The position numbers and the translations under genes are program-made. Under the pieces are notes generated by a model. That model was not told the origin of the DNA and did no database searches. It worked only from the letters and a program-made list of their open reading frames with translations. A DNA stretch of 64,000 nt from Neorhizobium populisoli (GTDB lineage Bacteria; Pseudomonadota; Alphaproteobacteria; Rhizobiales; Rhizobiaceae). Location of the stretch: contig NZ_JAHYCB010000004.1 in the NCBI RefSeq assembly GCF_019430945.1, forward strand, positions 124,001-188,000. The letters run 5' to 3'. Positions 36,175-45,394 of this stretch are shown here, in pieces. The first letter of the stretch is position 1; each line of letters opens with the position of its first letter.

Positions 36175-38373
36175 GTGTATCAGCCTCAGTCAGACCTCGA
36201 AGCATGCGCAAGCGAGCCTATTCATATCCCGGGCGCTATCCAGCCGCACGGTGCTTTGCTGGTGTTACGGCCTGACGACATGGCCGTCCTGCAGGCAAGC
36301 GCCAATGCGAAGGATTATCTCGGCGAAGCCATCGTCGCTGGCGGAATGCCCGGATCGATGATTGAAGCGTTTCTGCCGGAAATCCGCAAATGGCATGCAT
36401 CCGAAGAACCTGTCTTCCAGACACATATCGCAGATCGCGGGCTTTCGCTTGTGGCGCACCGCTCGGACAGTTCGATCGTCGTAGAGGTGGAGAGGTCCAC
36501 CGCCGAGCCGTCAGGAAGTATCTTTCCACGGCTGCGCGGCTTTACGCAGACTCTTGCCTCTCAGTCGGACCTCGGCGATTCGCTGACAACGGGTACCCGT
36601 TTCGTGCAGCGGCTCACCGGTTTCGACCGGGTGCTGGTCTATCGTTTTGACAAGGATTGGAACGGCCATGTCGTCGCCGAAGACGGCAACGGCAATCTCC
36701 CGTCCTATCTCGATCTGCGGTTTCCAGCCTCCGACATTCCGGCGCAGGCGAGGGCGCTTTACGCGTCTAACCGTATCCGTCTCATCCCGGACGTTTCCTA
36801 TGCCCCGGTTCCGATCGAGCCCGCTGCCCATCCGCAAACCGGCGCGGTGCTCGATCTCAGCCATTCGCAGCTGCGCAGCGTATCGCCTGTGCATCTGGAA
36901 TATATGCGCAACATGGGCACGGCCGCATCTATGTCGATCTCGATCCTGGTGAATGGCAGGCTTTGGGGGTTGGTCTCCTGCCACAGCGCAAAGCCGCATC
37001 TGGTTTCGGTCGCGGTGCGTGACGCCTGCGATTTCGTCGTCCAGTCGCTCGCCATGCGGATCTCCGCACAAGGTTATGCGGAAGATGCGGCAAGCAGCGT
37101 CGAGCTGGGGCGGATTTCGGCGCGTCTTCTGGCGTCGATGACCGAAGGTCCGACATGGCTTGAAGGACTTGCCGATAGTCCTGACGACCTCCTGGCGCAG
37201 GTCGCGGCCGGCGGCGCGGTGATCGTCGCAGAAGACGACTACCTTTCAGTCGGAGCCGTACCGCAGGAAAAGCAGGTACGCGCGATCGTCGACTGGCTGA
37301 AGGGCCGCGACGATGGCGAGATTTATGCCACCGCCTCGCTCGGTTCCGAAATGCCAGAGGCCATAGCCTTTGCGCATGTGGCAAGCGGCATTGTGGCGAT
37401 CCGCATTTCCGAACTGCATCCGAGCTGGCTCATCTGGTTCCGGCCGGAAGTCATCCGCACCGTGCAGTGGGGCGGCGACCCGCACAAGATCGTGCAGGAG
37501 GAGGGGCGCATCCATCCGCGCAACTCCTTTGATGCCTGGCGTGAACAGGTGCGACTGCAAGCGCTGGCCTGGACGGAGCCGCAGCTTTCCGCCGCCCGCG
37601 ACCTGCGCAGTGCGATCGTCGGCATCGTGCTCAGAAAGGCTGAAGAGCTTGCCTCCGTATCGGCCGAGCTGCAGCGCTCCAACAAGGAGCTCGAGGCCTT
37701 CTCCTATTCGGTCTCTCATGATTTGCGCGCCCCGTTCCGCCATATCGTCGGTTTCGCGCAGCTGCTTCGCGAGCGGGAGAGCAATCTCGATCCGAAATCG
37801 AAACACTATCTGCAGACCATTTCGGATTCCGCGCTCGCAGCTGGGAGGCTGGTGGATGACCTTCTCAATTTTTCCCAGCTCGGCCGCGCGTCGATTACTC
37901 ACAAGAACGTCGACATGAACAAGCTGGTCGTGGAGGTCGTGCGCAGTGTGATGCTCGGCAACGAAGGCCGCATCGTTGACTGGTCGATCGACAAGTTGCC
38001 GGCGGCGTGGGGCGATGCGACGCTGCTGCGGCAGGTCTGGTTCAATCTCATCGACAACGCGGTGAAATATACCCGCCCGCGCGAAAAGGCGGAAATTTCG
38101 GTGATCGGTTCATTGTCGAACGACGTAACGGTCTATGCCGTGAAGGATAACGGTGTGGGCTTCGACATGACCTATTCGAACAAACTTTTCGGTGTCTTCC
38201 AGCGACTGCAGCGCGCGGAGGATTTCGAGGGTACAGGCATCGGGCTCGCCCTCGTCCGCCGTATTGTCGAGCGCCACAACGGCTCCATCACGGCAATGGG
38301 AGAGCTGAACAAAGGCTCTTCCTTCGAATTCGCTCTTCCAACACCACGAACGAAAGGCCGCGCCTTTGCCTGA
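36175..38373 (+). CDS. Bacteriophytochrome sensor histidine kinase
   Basis: A 732-residue red/far-red light sensor. It starts at GTG 36175 with AAGGGA about 7 bases upstream. Cys11 in DLEACASEPIHIPGAIQPHG is the biliverdin attachment residue of bacteriophytochromes. PAS domain about 15-115. GAF about 130-300, with the PASDIPAQARALY motif whose Asp contacts the chromophore and HLEYMRNMGTAASMS with the conserved His. PHY about 310-500, with the tongue motif PRNSFDAW. HisKA about 505-580 with phospho-accepting His in SYSVSHDLRAPFRH; HATPase about 610-725 (NLIDNAVKYT, GTGIGLALVRRIV). It overlaps the next gene by 8 bases and should pass phosphate to that response regulator. Confidence 0.93.
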   Translation: MYQPQSDLEACASEPIHIPGAIQPHGALLVLRPDDMAVLQASANAKDYLGEAIVAGGMPGSMIEAFLPEIRKWHASEEPVFQTHIADRGLSLVAHRSDSSIVVEVERSTAEPSGSIFPRLRGFTQTLASQSDLGDSLTTGTRFVQRLTGFDRVLVYRFDKDWNGHVVAEDGNGNLPSYLDLRFPASDIPAQARALYASNRIRLIPDVSYAPVPIEPAAHPQTGAVLDLSHSQLRSVSPVHLEYMRNMGTAASMSISILVNGRLWGLVSCHSAKPHLVSVAVRDACDFVVQSLAMRISAQGYAEDAASSVELGRISARLLASMTEGPTWLEGLADSPDDLLAQVAAGGAVIVAEDDYLSVGAVPQEKQVRAIVDWLKGRDDGEIYATASLGSEMPEAIAFAHVASGIVAIRISELHPSWLIWFRPEVIRTVQWGGDPHKIVQEEGRIHPRNSFDAWREQVRLQALAWTEPQLSAARDLRSAIVGIVLRKAEELASVSAELQRSNKELEAFSYSVSHDLRAPFRHIVGFAQLLRERESNLDPKSKHYLQTISDSALAAGRLVDDLLNFSQLGRASITHKNVDMNKLVVEVVRSVMLGNEGRIVDWSIDKLPAAWGDATLLRQVWFNLIDNAVKYTRPREKAEISVIGSLSNDVTVYAVKDNGVGFDMTYSNKLFGVFQRLQRAEDFEGTGIGLALVRRIVERHNGSITAMGELNKGSSFEFALPTPRTKGRAFA

Positions 38374-38824
38374 ACTGAGACCAATCCTCCTCGTCGAAGA
38401 CAGCCCCCGGGACCTGGAGCTGACTTTGACCGCGCTCGAAAAATGCCAGCTCGCCAACGAGATCGTCATCGCCCGCGACGGCGCCGAGGCGATCGACTAT
38501 CTTTTTTCCACCGGCACGCACACCGGACGGAACGCAGGCGACCCAACCGTCGTTCTTCTGGACCTGAAGTTGCCGAAGATAGATGGGTTGGAAGTGCTGG
38601 AACGGGTGAAAAAGGACGAAAAGCTCAGGCATATCCCGATCGTCATGTTGACTTCTTCGCGGGAGGAGCAGGATCTCGTGCAGAGCTATGAGCTTGGCGT
38701 GAACGCGTTCGTCGTGAAGCCTGTCGAATTCAACGAATTTTTCAAAGCTATTCAAGATCTGGGCGTGTTTTGGGCTCTGCTCAACGAGCCGCCGCCAGGT
38801 TACCAGGGCCATGGCGCAATCTGA
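38366..38824 (+). CDS. Response regulator receiver protein paired with the phytochrome
   Basis: A 152-residue stand-alone receiver domain. It starts at TTG 38366 inside the phytochrome gene end, with AAAGG upstream. The acidic pocket is in ILLVEDSPRD, the phospho-acceptor Asp in VVLLDLKLPKIDGLEVL near 67, the Thr/Ser switch in IVMLTSSREE and Lys in FVVKPVEFNEF. This is the usual arrangement for bacteriophytochrome response regulators, which lack an output domain and are phosphorylated in the dark or light state of the kinase. It overlaps the following kinase gene by 14 bases. Confidence 0.92.
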   Translation: MPELRPILLVEDSPRDLELTLTALEKCQLANEIVIARDGAEAIDYLFSTGTHTGRNAGDPTVVLLDLKLPKIDGLEVLERVKKDEKLRHIPIVMLTSSREEQDLVQSYELGVNAFVVKPVEFNEFFKAIQDLGVFWALLNEPPPGYQGHGAI

Positions 38825-39839
38825 AATGTTGCAAACGGAAAGACAGCGGTCTGCGCCGCGCATCCTCATGCTTGAAGACAGTCCGCTCGATAGCGAGCTG
38901 ATTCGGGAGCATCTGGACAGCATGGTGCCATCCCCCGATATAACGCGCGTCGAAAGCCGGGCCGCTTACGTCGAGGCTCTTCAAGGCCGGAATTTCGATC
39001 TCATTCTCGCTGACTTCTCGTTGCCTGATTTCGACGGCATGACGGCACTCGAAATGGCAAGCGAGGCAGTTCCGGAAATCCCGTTCATCTTCGTTTCCGG
39101 CGTGCTGGGCGAGGAGGTGGCGATCGACTCCTTCCGGCACGGCGCGACCGACTATGTGCTGAAGCAGCGGCTAATCCGCCTTCCGGCAGCGGTTGAGCGT
39201 GCATTGGCCGAGGCGCGGGAAAAGGCCGAACATCGCAGTGCGCAACATCAGAAGGAGCTGCTCGTTCGGGAGCTCAGCCACAGGGTCAAGAATACCATGG
39301 CGATGGTGATGTCGCTGGTGCGGCGGACCGCACGCAGCAGCCTTTCCATCGAGCAATATACCGAGGTATTGCTCGGCCGCCTGCGGGCTATGGCGGATGC
39401 GCACGCGCTGCTTTTCGAGACTAACTGGAGCCAAGCGGAACTGCTCGAAGTCGTTCGCCGGACGCTCGAGCCTTACAGGCAGGGTAGGGGCGAACAATTC
39501 ACCGTCAATCCCGGCCCCCTTATCCATCTCGATCCCAAAGGCGCGCTTGCCATCAGCATGGTGCTCAACGAGCTGACCACTAACGCCGTGAAATACGGTG
39601 CGCTGTTTCACGAGAAGGGTCGCGTTGTGATCTCCTGGAGCAGGGACGATACGGCAGAGGTTCCGCTCGTCACTCTGGACTGGCAGGAAATCGATGGACC
39701 CGCCGTAAGGCCGCCGGAAGATCATGGTTTTGGCACGACGCTGATCGAGCGCAGCGTACAATACGAGCTTCAGGGTGAAGCTATCCTCGATTATGCGCAG
39801 ACCGGATTGAAATGCCGACTGGTTTTTCCGGTGCAGTAG
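38811..39839 (+). CDS. Receiver-HWE histidine kinase hybrid
   Basis: A 342-residue protein. Residues 15-135 are a receiver domain (ILMLEDSPLDSELI, Asp in ILADFSLPDFDGM, Lys in YVLKQRL). An HWE-type kinase follows: H-box LVRELSHRVKNTMAMVMSLV near 157, N-box MVLNELTTNAVKYGAL near 250, and the diagnostic W-x-E in LDWQEIDGP near 290, with GFGTTLIERSV as G-box. Kinases fused behind a receiver can relay the light signal to other targets such as general stress response proteins. It is the third overlapping gene of the phytochrome operon. The cognate partner is not identified. Confidence 0.9.
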   Translation: MAQSEMLQTERQRSAPRILMLEDSPLDSELIREHLDSMVPSPDITRVESRAAYVEALQGRNFDLILADFSLPDFDGMTALEMASEAVPEIPFIFVSGVLGEEVAIDSFRHGATDYVLKQRLIRLPAAVERALAEAREKAEHRSAQHQKELLVRELSHRVKNTMAMVMSLVRRTARSSLSIEQYTEVLLGRLRAMADAHALLFETNWSQAELLEVVRRTLEPYRQGRGEQFTVNPGPLIHLDPKGALAISMVLNELTTNAVKYGALFHEKGRVVISWSRDDTAEVPLVTLDWQEIDGPAVRPPEDHGFGTTLIERSVQYELQGEAILDYAQTGLKCRLVFPVQ

Positions 39840-40045
39840 TCTGCGTGAACGACACTTCAATCTCGGTCCCGTGCGGGGCAGTCGGTATCTGTCGGGGCCG
39901 TGCTATTATCATTGGTATCAATGACCATAAGGAGGATCTTTTAGCGGAAGGATCCGGAAGCGCGTTCAACCGCATCCGCGCCGATGCTTGATCGGCACGG
40001 GTGCGTTTTCAGTCTGATCGATCTTTGGGAAGGTCGAAGCCGTGT

Positions 40046-40435
40046 TCAGGCGTTGCTATTGACGCTGAAGGTTTCCCGCATCAATTTTGAAAGCCGATTT
40101 GCGTCCCATGGTTTTGGCAGTAGCGGCAGATCTTTCAGACGGCTTTTGATTTCCGGGAGCTCTGCATAACCGCTGCAGACAATAACGGGCACGGAATATT
40201 GCTGCAGCATTTCGATAACCGGAAATGAAAGCTCGCCATGCAGATTCAAGTCGACGATTGCACCCACAAGATTGTTACGCTGGATTGCATCCAGAGCATC
40301 GGCAATCCTGCCAAAGGGACCGACGATCAGATGGCCGTTGTCCACCAGATAGTCTTCCATATCCATAGCCAGAAGAAGATCGTCTTCCAGCAAAAGAACC
40401 CCTGGTGAATGCGCGTTATTCTCGTCGTCCGTCAT
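40046..40435 (-). CDS. Single-domain response regulator
   Basis: A 129-residue receiver domain only (VLLLEDDLLLAMDMEDYL near 13, Asp in AIVDLNLHGELSF near 62, Ser in VIVCSGYAE, Lys in LLPKPWDANRL). It matches the short receivers often found beside HWE kinases in Rhizobiales. It converges on the HWE kinase gene, with 206 bases between the two stops. Likely a phosphate sink or partner for one of the neighbouring kinases. Confidence 0.88.
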   Translation of the reverse strand: MTDDENNAHSPGVLLLEDDLLLAMDMEDYLVDNGHLIVGPFGRIADALDAIQRNNLVGAIVDLNLHGELSFPVIEMLQQYSVPVIVCSGYAELPEIKSRLKDLPLLPKPWDANRLSKLMRETFSVNSNA

Positions 40436-40742
40436 CTATCACTACGCCCTAAAAATAGACCCCACTGTAACTAGAGCAAGGGGATCGGTATTCAAGAATG
40501 GCACATGTCGTTGTGGCGTAACGCTGCCCAGCCGATTTGGTTCATCTTTTATGGTGATGGCGATGACGGAAAATCGAGGGGAGGGGGGCAAAGGCATCAC
40601 GAAGATATCTGGTTGACAGCTGTCAACGGATATTACTGCTTGTAATATTCGATGACAGCCCGTTCCTCCCCTATATGCTGTTCAACAGGAACCGCCGGGT
40701 TTGCTTGGCGTTCCTGGTAGAGCCCGGCAATCTGGAGGAGCA
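40436..40742. promoter_or_regulatory. Divergent regulatory region with a perfect 16-base palindrome at 40612-40627
   Basis: A 307-base gene-free region between the response regulator and the GH13 gene. It contains gttgacagctgtcaac at 40612-40627, a perfect palindrome whose first half includes a TTGACA -35-like hexamer, and TGTAAT at 40641-40646 as a possible -10. The palindrome looks like an operator, for instance of a LacI-family regulator, for the glucosidase gene. No regulator gene lies adjacent. Confidence 0.5.
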
Positions 40743-42440
40743 ATGGTGAGTGGTATTCACGATCAACTGACAGAGGTGATCCTTCAAGCTCTTCCGCCCT
40801 TGGAACGTAAATGGTGGCATACGGCAACCATCTACCAGGTATATCCCCGTAGTTTCTGCGATCTGAATGGCGACGGCATTGGCGACATCCCAGGGATTAC
40901 GTCGAAGCTTGACTACCTGAAAGCGCTCGGTATCGACGTGATCTGGCTGTCGCCGATCTACAAATCGCCAATGGACGACAATGGCTATGACATATCCGAT
41001 TATCGGGATATCGCGCCCGAATTCGGTACATTGGCTGATTTCGACAGGCTCGTGGCCGAGGCGAGGCTGCGCGGCATCGGTATTCTGCTTGACCTTGTGG
41101 TCAATCATACATCGGACGAACATCCTTGGTTTCAGGAATCCCGCAAGGGGAAAGACAACCCGTTCCGCGATTTTTATATCTGGCGCGAGCCTGGAGCGGG
41201 TAGTGCACCTCCCAACGGCTTGAAATCAGCTTTTGGAGGGCCTGCCTGGACGTTGGACGAGCCGAGCGGGGAATATTATCTGCACCTCTTCTCTCGCCGG
41301 CAGCCAGACCTGAATTGGGAAAACCCAATTGTACGTCGCGAAATCTACGACATGATGAACTGGTGGATGGAGCGTGGCATCGCCGGATTCCGCATGGACG
41401 TTATCGATTATATCGGCAAGCAACCGGATAGCAGCCTGGTAACCGATGGCCCGCATCTCCACGATTATCTTCAGGAAATGCATCGGGAAACCTTCGGATC
41501 ACGCAATATTCTCACTGTCGGTGAGGCATGGAGCGCCACGCCAGGTTCTGCCTTGCTCTATTCCGGCCGGGATCGCCACGAGCTTTCGATGGTTTTTCAG
41601 TTCGAGCACGTTACCCAGGCATGGGATGAAACGTGGGGAAAGTGGCGCCCAAAACCTTTTGATCTCGTTGGACTGAAATCCGTACTTAGCAAATGGCAGT
41701 ACGCGCTCGCTGACGACGGTTGGAACTCACTCTTCTGGGGTAACCACGATCTCCCACGCGCGCTGTCGCGGTATGGTGACGCCACAGGATATCCGGTCGA
41801 ATCCGCTAAAATGCTGGCGACGGTCCTGCATCTCCTGAAAGGCACTCCTTTCATCTATCAGGGAGAAGAGATCGGCATGACTAATGCGGCATTTACGGCG
41901 ATCGACCAGTATCGCGACATTGAAACGCTCAATATGCATCGCCTGCACATCGAGGCGGGTCTTTCACCAGAGGATTTCATCAAAGGGGCGAACGAAAACG
42001 GACGTGACAACGCCCGTACGCCCATGCAGTGGAATACCTTGGCTTATGGTGGTTTTTCCACGGTGCCGCCTTGGATCGAAGTCAATCCGAACTACTCTAC
42101 CATCAATGCTGAAGCGGAGGTGGCGGATGAACGCTCCATTTGGAATCACTATCGGCGACTCATCGCTCTTCGAAAGTCACACGAGGTGATTGTCTACGGA
42201 GAATTCCAATCCTGGCTCGACCAACACCCTGATGTGTTCGTCTATACTCGCACACTCGACCGGGAGCGCCTTGTTGTGGTGGCAAATTTTTCCAGTCGTG
42301 ATGTGGCGCTTCATCTTCCTGGCGAATTGCATTGTGTCGGAGAATGCCTGATCTCCAACTATGAGCCGGTGACGAGTCTCGGGGAGAGTATTTCAATACG
42401 CCCTTATGAGGCCTTTGCGGTGCTCACGAGAGTGGAATGA
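40743..42440 (+). CDS. Glycoside hydrolase family 13 alpha-glucosidase / oligo-1,6-glucosidase
   Basis: A 565-residue enzyme starting at ATG 40743 (GTG 40746 gives better spacing to the GGAGGAG site and is an alternative). Catalytic (beta/alpha)8 barrel features: ATIYQVYPRSFCDLNGDGIGDI near 30, DLVVNHTSDEHPWF near 108, the nucleophile Asp in GFRMDVIDYIG near 213, the acid/base Glu in ILTVGEAWSATPG near 270, and NHDLPRALSRYGD near 340. These match enzymes hydrolysing alpha-glucosides such as isomaltose, sucrose or maltose. No signal peptide, so cytoplasmic. No sugar transporter genes are adjacent, unlike typical agl operons. Confidence 0.9.
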   Translation: MVSGIHDQLTEVILQALPPLERKWWHTATIYQVYPRSFCDLNGDGIGDIPGITSKLDYLKALGIDVIWLSPIYKSPMDDNGYDISDYRDIAPEFGTLADFDRLVAEARLRGIGILLDLVVNHTSDEHPWFQESRKGKDNPFRDFYIWREPGAGSAPPNGLKSAFGGPAWTLDEPSGEYYLHLFSRRQPDLNWENPIVRREIYDMMNWWMERGIAGFRMDVIDYIGKQPDSSLVTDGPHLHDYLQEMHRETFGSRNILTVGEAWSATPGSALLYSGRDRHELSMVFQFEHVTQAWDETWGKWRPKPFDLVGLKSVLSKWQYALADDGWNSLFWGNHDLPRALSRYGDATGYPVESAKMLATVLHLLKGTPFIYQGEEIGMTNAAFTAIDQYRDIETLNMHRLHIEAGLSPEDFIKGANENGRDNARTPMQWNTLAYGGFSTVPPWIEVNPNYSTINAEAEVADERSIWNHYRRLIALRKSHEVIVYGEFQSWLDQHPDVFVYTRTLDRERLVVVANFSSRDVALHLPGELHCVGECLISNYEPVTSLGESISIRPYEAFAVLTRVE

Positions 42441-42540
42441 ACCCGTTTCCTCTGCAGATCGCTACGGGATGCGCGACACTCTCGGTGAGATCGGCTGGCT
42501 CTATCTCTATACCGCCGATCTGACGCTGTTTCCGGTCTGA
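42439..42540 (+). pseudogene. Possible gene remnant downstream of the glucosidase
   Basis: An open frame without a convincing start reads EPVSSADRYGMRDTLGEIG then WLYLYTADLTLFPV before TGA at 42538-42540. It looks like the C-terminal tail of a protein whose body is missing. It begins at the glucosidase stop and overlaps the 3' end of the ArsR-type gene on the other strand. I do not recognise the parent family; it may be chance. Confidence 0.25.
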
Positions 42541-42815
42541 AATATCTCGTTAAGCGTTCCGCAAACTTTTATTACGGCTTCAGAGTTGCAGGAATAGTAT
42601 ATCGTCTGCGCATCACGGCGAACGCTGACAATCTTTGCGTCACGAAGCTTCTTCAGATGTTGAGATAGCGCAGATTGACTGAGGTTAACTGCTGATGCAA
42701 GGGCTGTAACAGCCCATTCCTTTTCCAAAATAAGGAAAAATACTCTAAGTCTTACTTCGTTCGCCATCAAGAGCAATAGATTTGCGGCCTGTTCGGGACA
42801 GAAATTTGGGGTCAT
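42507..42815 (-). CDS. ArsR-family regulator, NolR-like
   Basis: A 102-residue regulator starting at ATG 42815 (MTPNFCPEQAANLLLLMANEVRL), preferred over longer frames because the family starts here and AGGAA lies about 10 bases upstream. The winged helix contains AVNLSQSALSQHLKKLRDAKI followed by VSVRRDAQTIYYSCNSEAVIKV, which is strikingly like rhizobial NolR as I remember it. Cysteines occur at NFCPE, YYSCNS and IKVCGT but not as the classic arsenic/zinc motif. NolR represses nodulation and other genes; this paralogue's targets are unknown. It lies about 270 bases downstream of the metal ATPase gene on the same strand. Confidence 0.85.
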   Translation of the reverse strand: MTPNFCPEQAANLLLLMANEVRLRVFFLILEKEWAVTALASAVNLSQSALSQHLKKLRDAKIVSVRRDAQTIYYSCNSEAVIKVCGTLNEIFQTGNSVRSAV

Positions 42816-42995
42816 ATCTACAACATTCCTTTGTAGCCATATTTCGCCTGCACAGATATTAGGTTTACCTGACGTTTTGATGTGCCGGCTTATAGGGCCA
42901 GAACGGGTAGGTTTTTTGCGGCGCAAATCGAATTATATAATGCATTACTAATGTTTGTATTTGCTGGCAAGCTGTGTATGGCTATGGCACAGCAA

Positions 42996-43024
42996 AACAC
43001 GCCAGCATTTGAAGCCGGCGTGTT
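42996..43024 (-). terminator. Hairpin downstream of the metal ATPase gene
   Basis: Stem aacacgcc (42996-43003) with ggcgtgtt (43017-43024), 8 perfect pairs and a 13-base loop. On the minus strand it is followed by TTGCTG, a short T-run extended by the stem's own Ts. It lies 58 bases past the ATPase stop and probably separates it from the ArsR-type gene. Confidence 0.6.
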
Positions 43025-43081
43025 CATGGTTTGCCAATACGTTTTTCGGGAGAACGCTCGAACGAAGGTTGCGAAGAGCGG

Positions 43082-45364
43082 TCAGGATATCCTCGCCTTG
43101 AGCAGCCTCAGCGCATTAATCGTCACTAGGACAGTCGCGCCCGTATCGGCAAGAATGGCCGGCCAGAGGCCGGTTACGCCGATGATCGTCGTCACGAGGA
43201 ACACGGCCTTCAGGCCAAGCGCGATGGCGATGTTCTGATGGATATTGCGCATCGTCCGCTTTGAGAGCTCGATCATGGCAGAGATATCGCCGACGCTGCC
43301 ATGCAGGACCGCGGCATCGGCCGTTTCCAGAGCCACGTCAGTGCCCCCGCCCATGGCGATGCCGATATCGGCCGCGGCGAGTGCCGGCGCGTCGTTGATG
43401 CCGTCGCCGACCTTTGCGACCACGAACCCCTCGCGCTTCAGTTCGCCGACAATGCGTTGCTTGTCTTCAGGCATTAGTTCCGCACGGACTTCGATGCCGA
43501 GGTCGTTGCCGATGGCCGCGGCAGTGCGGGCATTGTCGCCGGTCAGCATCACGGTTTTTACGCCGGCATCCGTCAATGCCTGCAGGCCCGCCTTTGCGTC
43601 CGGGCGCGGCTCGTCGCGCATGGCGATCGCACCGGCCAGTACGCCGCCGACGATCAGGATGGAGACAGTCTTTCCTTCATCGTTGAGGCCGGCAATACGG
43701 CGCGCATGTGCCATTGGCAAGGAGACGCGTTCGGCGGCAGCCTTGGGCGATCCAAGAAAGACATCCAGTCCTTCAACGACCGCGGTGACGCCCTTGCCGC
43801 CAAGTGCTTTTGCCTCGTTTGCAACAGGGATATCGATTTCGTCGTCGTCTGCCTTTGTGAGAATTGCCTGGGCGAGCGGATGGCTGGAACCGGTTTCCAG
43901 GGCCGCCGCAAACCGCAATACGTCATCAGCGTTGCGGCCAAAGGCAATGATATCGGTCACCTGCGGCTTGCCGGAGGTCAATGTTCCGGTCTTGTCGAGT
44001 GCCACAGCGGTAATCTTGCCGAGAGTTTCGAGCACGGCCCCGCCCTTCATCAGGAGGCCACGTCGTGCGCCGGCCGAAAGAGACGCGGCAATCGCCGCCG
44101 GTGTCGAGATAACCAGCGCACAAGGGCAGCCGATCAGCAGGATAGCCAACCCTTTATAGACCCACTCGTTCCAGGAAGCGCCGGGAACAAGCGGCGGTAG
44201 GATTGCGACGAGGGCGGCAACGGCCACGACGCTCGGGGTGTAATATCGGGAAAACCGGTCGATGAAGCGCTCGGTCGGCGCCTTCTTCTCCTGGGCCTCC
44301 TCCACCAACCGCACAACACGGGCAATCGTGTTGTCCTCGGCAGCGGCAGTCACCCGCACGCGCAGTGCCGCGTTGCCGTTGATCGTCCCGGCGAAAACCT
44401 TGTCGCCTTCGCTTTTGGCGACCGGGGTGCTTTCGCCCGTCACGGGGGCTTCATCGACCGCACTGTCTCCGGCAAGGATCACGCCGTCGGCAGAAATCCG
44501 GTCGCCGGGACGCACGAGAATGGTCGAGCCGACGGCAAGGCTGGCAGCCGGCACCTCACGCGTCTGGCCGTTCTCTTCCAGCAATGCGTTCTTCGGCACC
44601 AACGCGGTGAGGCTTTGAATGCTCTCTCGCGCCTTGCCGGCCGCCACGCCCTCCAGCAGTTCACCAACGAGGAAGAGAAAAACGACCGCTGCGGCCTCTT
44701 CCGAAGCATCGATGACGACCGCACCGACGGCAGCAATGGTCATCAGCATTTCGATCGAGAACGGCGTGCCGGCAAACGCTGCCATGATCGCGCGCCTGGC
44801 GATCGGCACGAGCCCGATCAGCATGGCGGCGGTAAAGATATAGCTGTCATAGCTTGGGATAAGATGGCCGATGCCATAGGCAATCACCAGTGCAATGCCG
44901 ACAACGATGGTGAGGCGCCCCTTTGCCGACTTCCACCAGGGGCCTTCCATTGGGCGATGGTCGTGGCCGTGCAAGCCTTCCGGTTCGGCATGGCGAGAGT
45001 GATCATGTGCGCCGTGATGCCCTGAATGGCCGGGGCCGCCATCATGGTGATCGTGCTGCTTGCAGTCTGGGCCGTGTTCATGCCCATGATCGCGCTCTTG
45101 GACGTTATTCGCTGCAATGGGAAAGGGCGCGCGCCGTCCCAAAGCCCGGACCGAATATCCCAGCCCGGTTACCTTCTTTTCGACTGCCGTCAGGTCGCCC
45201 GAGCCGTCATGCGTCACCGTCATCGTGCCCGCAGCCACAGAAACCGAAACGTCTTCGATGCCCGGCATGCGGCGTACGGCGGTATCGATCTTGGTCGCGC
45301 AACTGGCGCAATCCATTCCGCCGACCTTGTAGCGGGTCTGGTTTGTCGCTGTCTGATTTGCCAT
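43082..45364 (-). CDS. zntA: Zn/Cd/Pb-translocating P-type ATPase
   Basis: A 760-residue P1B-type pump. ATG 45364 has GGAG 6 bases upstream; a TTG at 45385 is less likely. N-terminal heavy-metal domain with GMDCASC near residue 16. A long histidine-rich linker (about 93-137, HGHEHGPDCKQHDHHDGG and further HGH repeats) precedes the membrane part. The transmembrane metal site is CPC in LLIGCPCALVIS; phosphorylation site DKTGTLTSGKP; HP motif in GSSHPLAQAI; hinge VGDGINDAPALAAADIG. CPC with these features fits the Zn/Cd/Pb exporters (ZntA/CadA) rather than copper pumps. It would expel excess divalent metal from the cytosol. A MerR-type promoter precedes it. Confidence 0.9.
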   Translation of the reverse strand: MANQTATNQTRYKVGGMDCASCATKIDTAVRRMPGIEDVSVSVAAGTMTVTHDGSGDLTAVEKKVTGLGYSVRALGRRAPFPIAANNVQERDHGHEHGPDCKQHDHHDGGPGHSGHHGAHDHSRHAEPEGLHGHDHRPMEGPWWKSAKGRLTIVVGIALVIAYGIGHLIPSYDSYIFTAAMLIGLVPIARRAIMAAFAGTPFSIEMLMTIAAVGAVVIDASEEAAAVVFLFLVGELLEGVAAGKARESIQSLTALVPKNALLEENGQTREVPAASLAVGSTILVRPGDRISADGVILAGDSAVDEAPVTGESTPVAKSEGDKVFAGTINGNAALRVRVTAAAEDNTIARVVRLVEEAQEKKAPTERFIDRFSRYYTPSVVAVAALVAILPPLVPGASWNEWVYKGLAILLIGCPCALVISTPAAIAASLSAGARRGLLMKGGAVLETLGKITAVALDKTGTLTSGKPQVTDIIAFGRNADDVLRFAAALETGSSHPLAQAILTKADDDEIDIPVANEAKALGGKGVTAVVEGLDVFLGSPKAAAERVSLPMAHARRIAGLNDEGKTVSILIVGGVLAGAIAMRDEPRPDAKAGLQALTDAGVKTVMLTGDNARTAAAIGNDLGIEVRAELMPEDKQRIVGELKREGFVVAKVGDGINDAPALAAADIGIAMGGGTDVALETADAAVLHGSVGDISAMIELSKRTMRNIHQNIAIALGLKAVFLVTTIIGVTGLWPAILADTGATVLVTINALRLLKARIS

Positions 45365-45394
45365 GTCGCTCTCCGCGCTTTGCAACGAGTAGCC

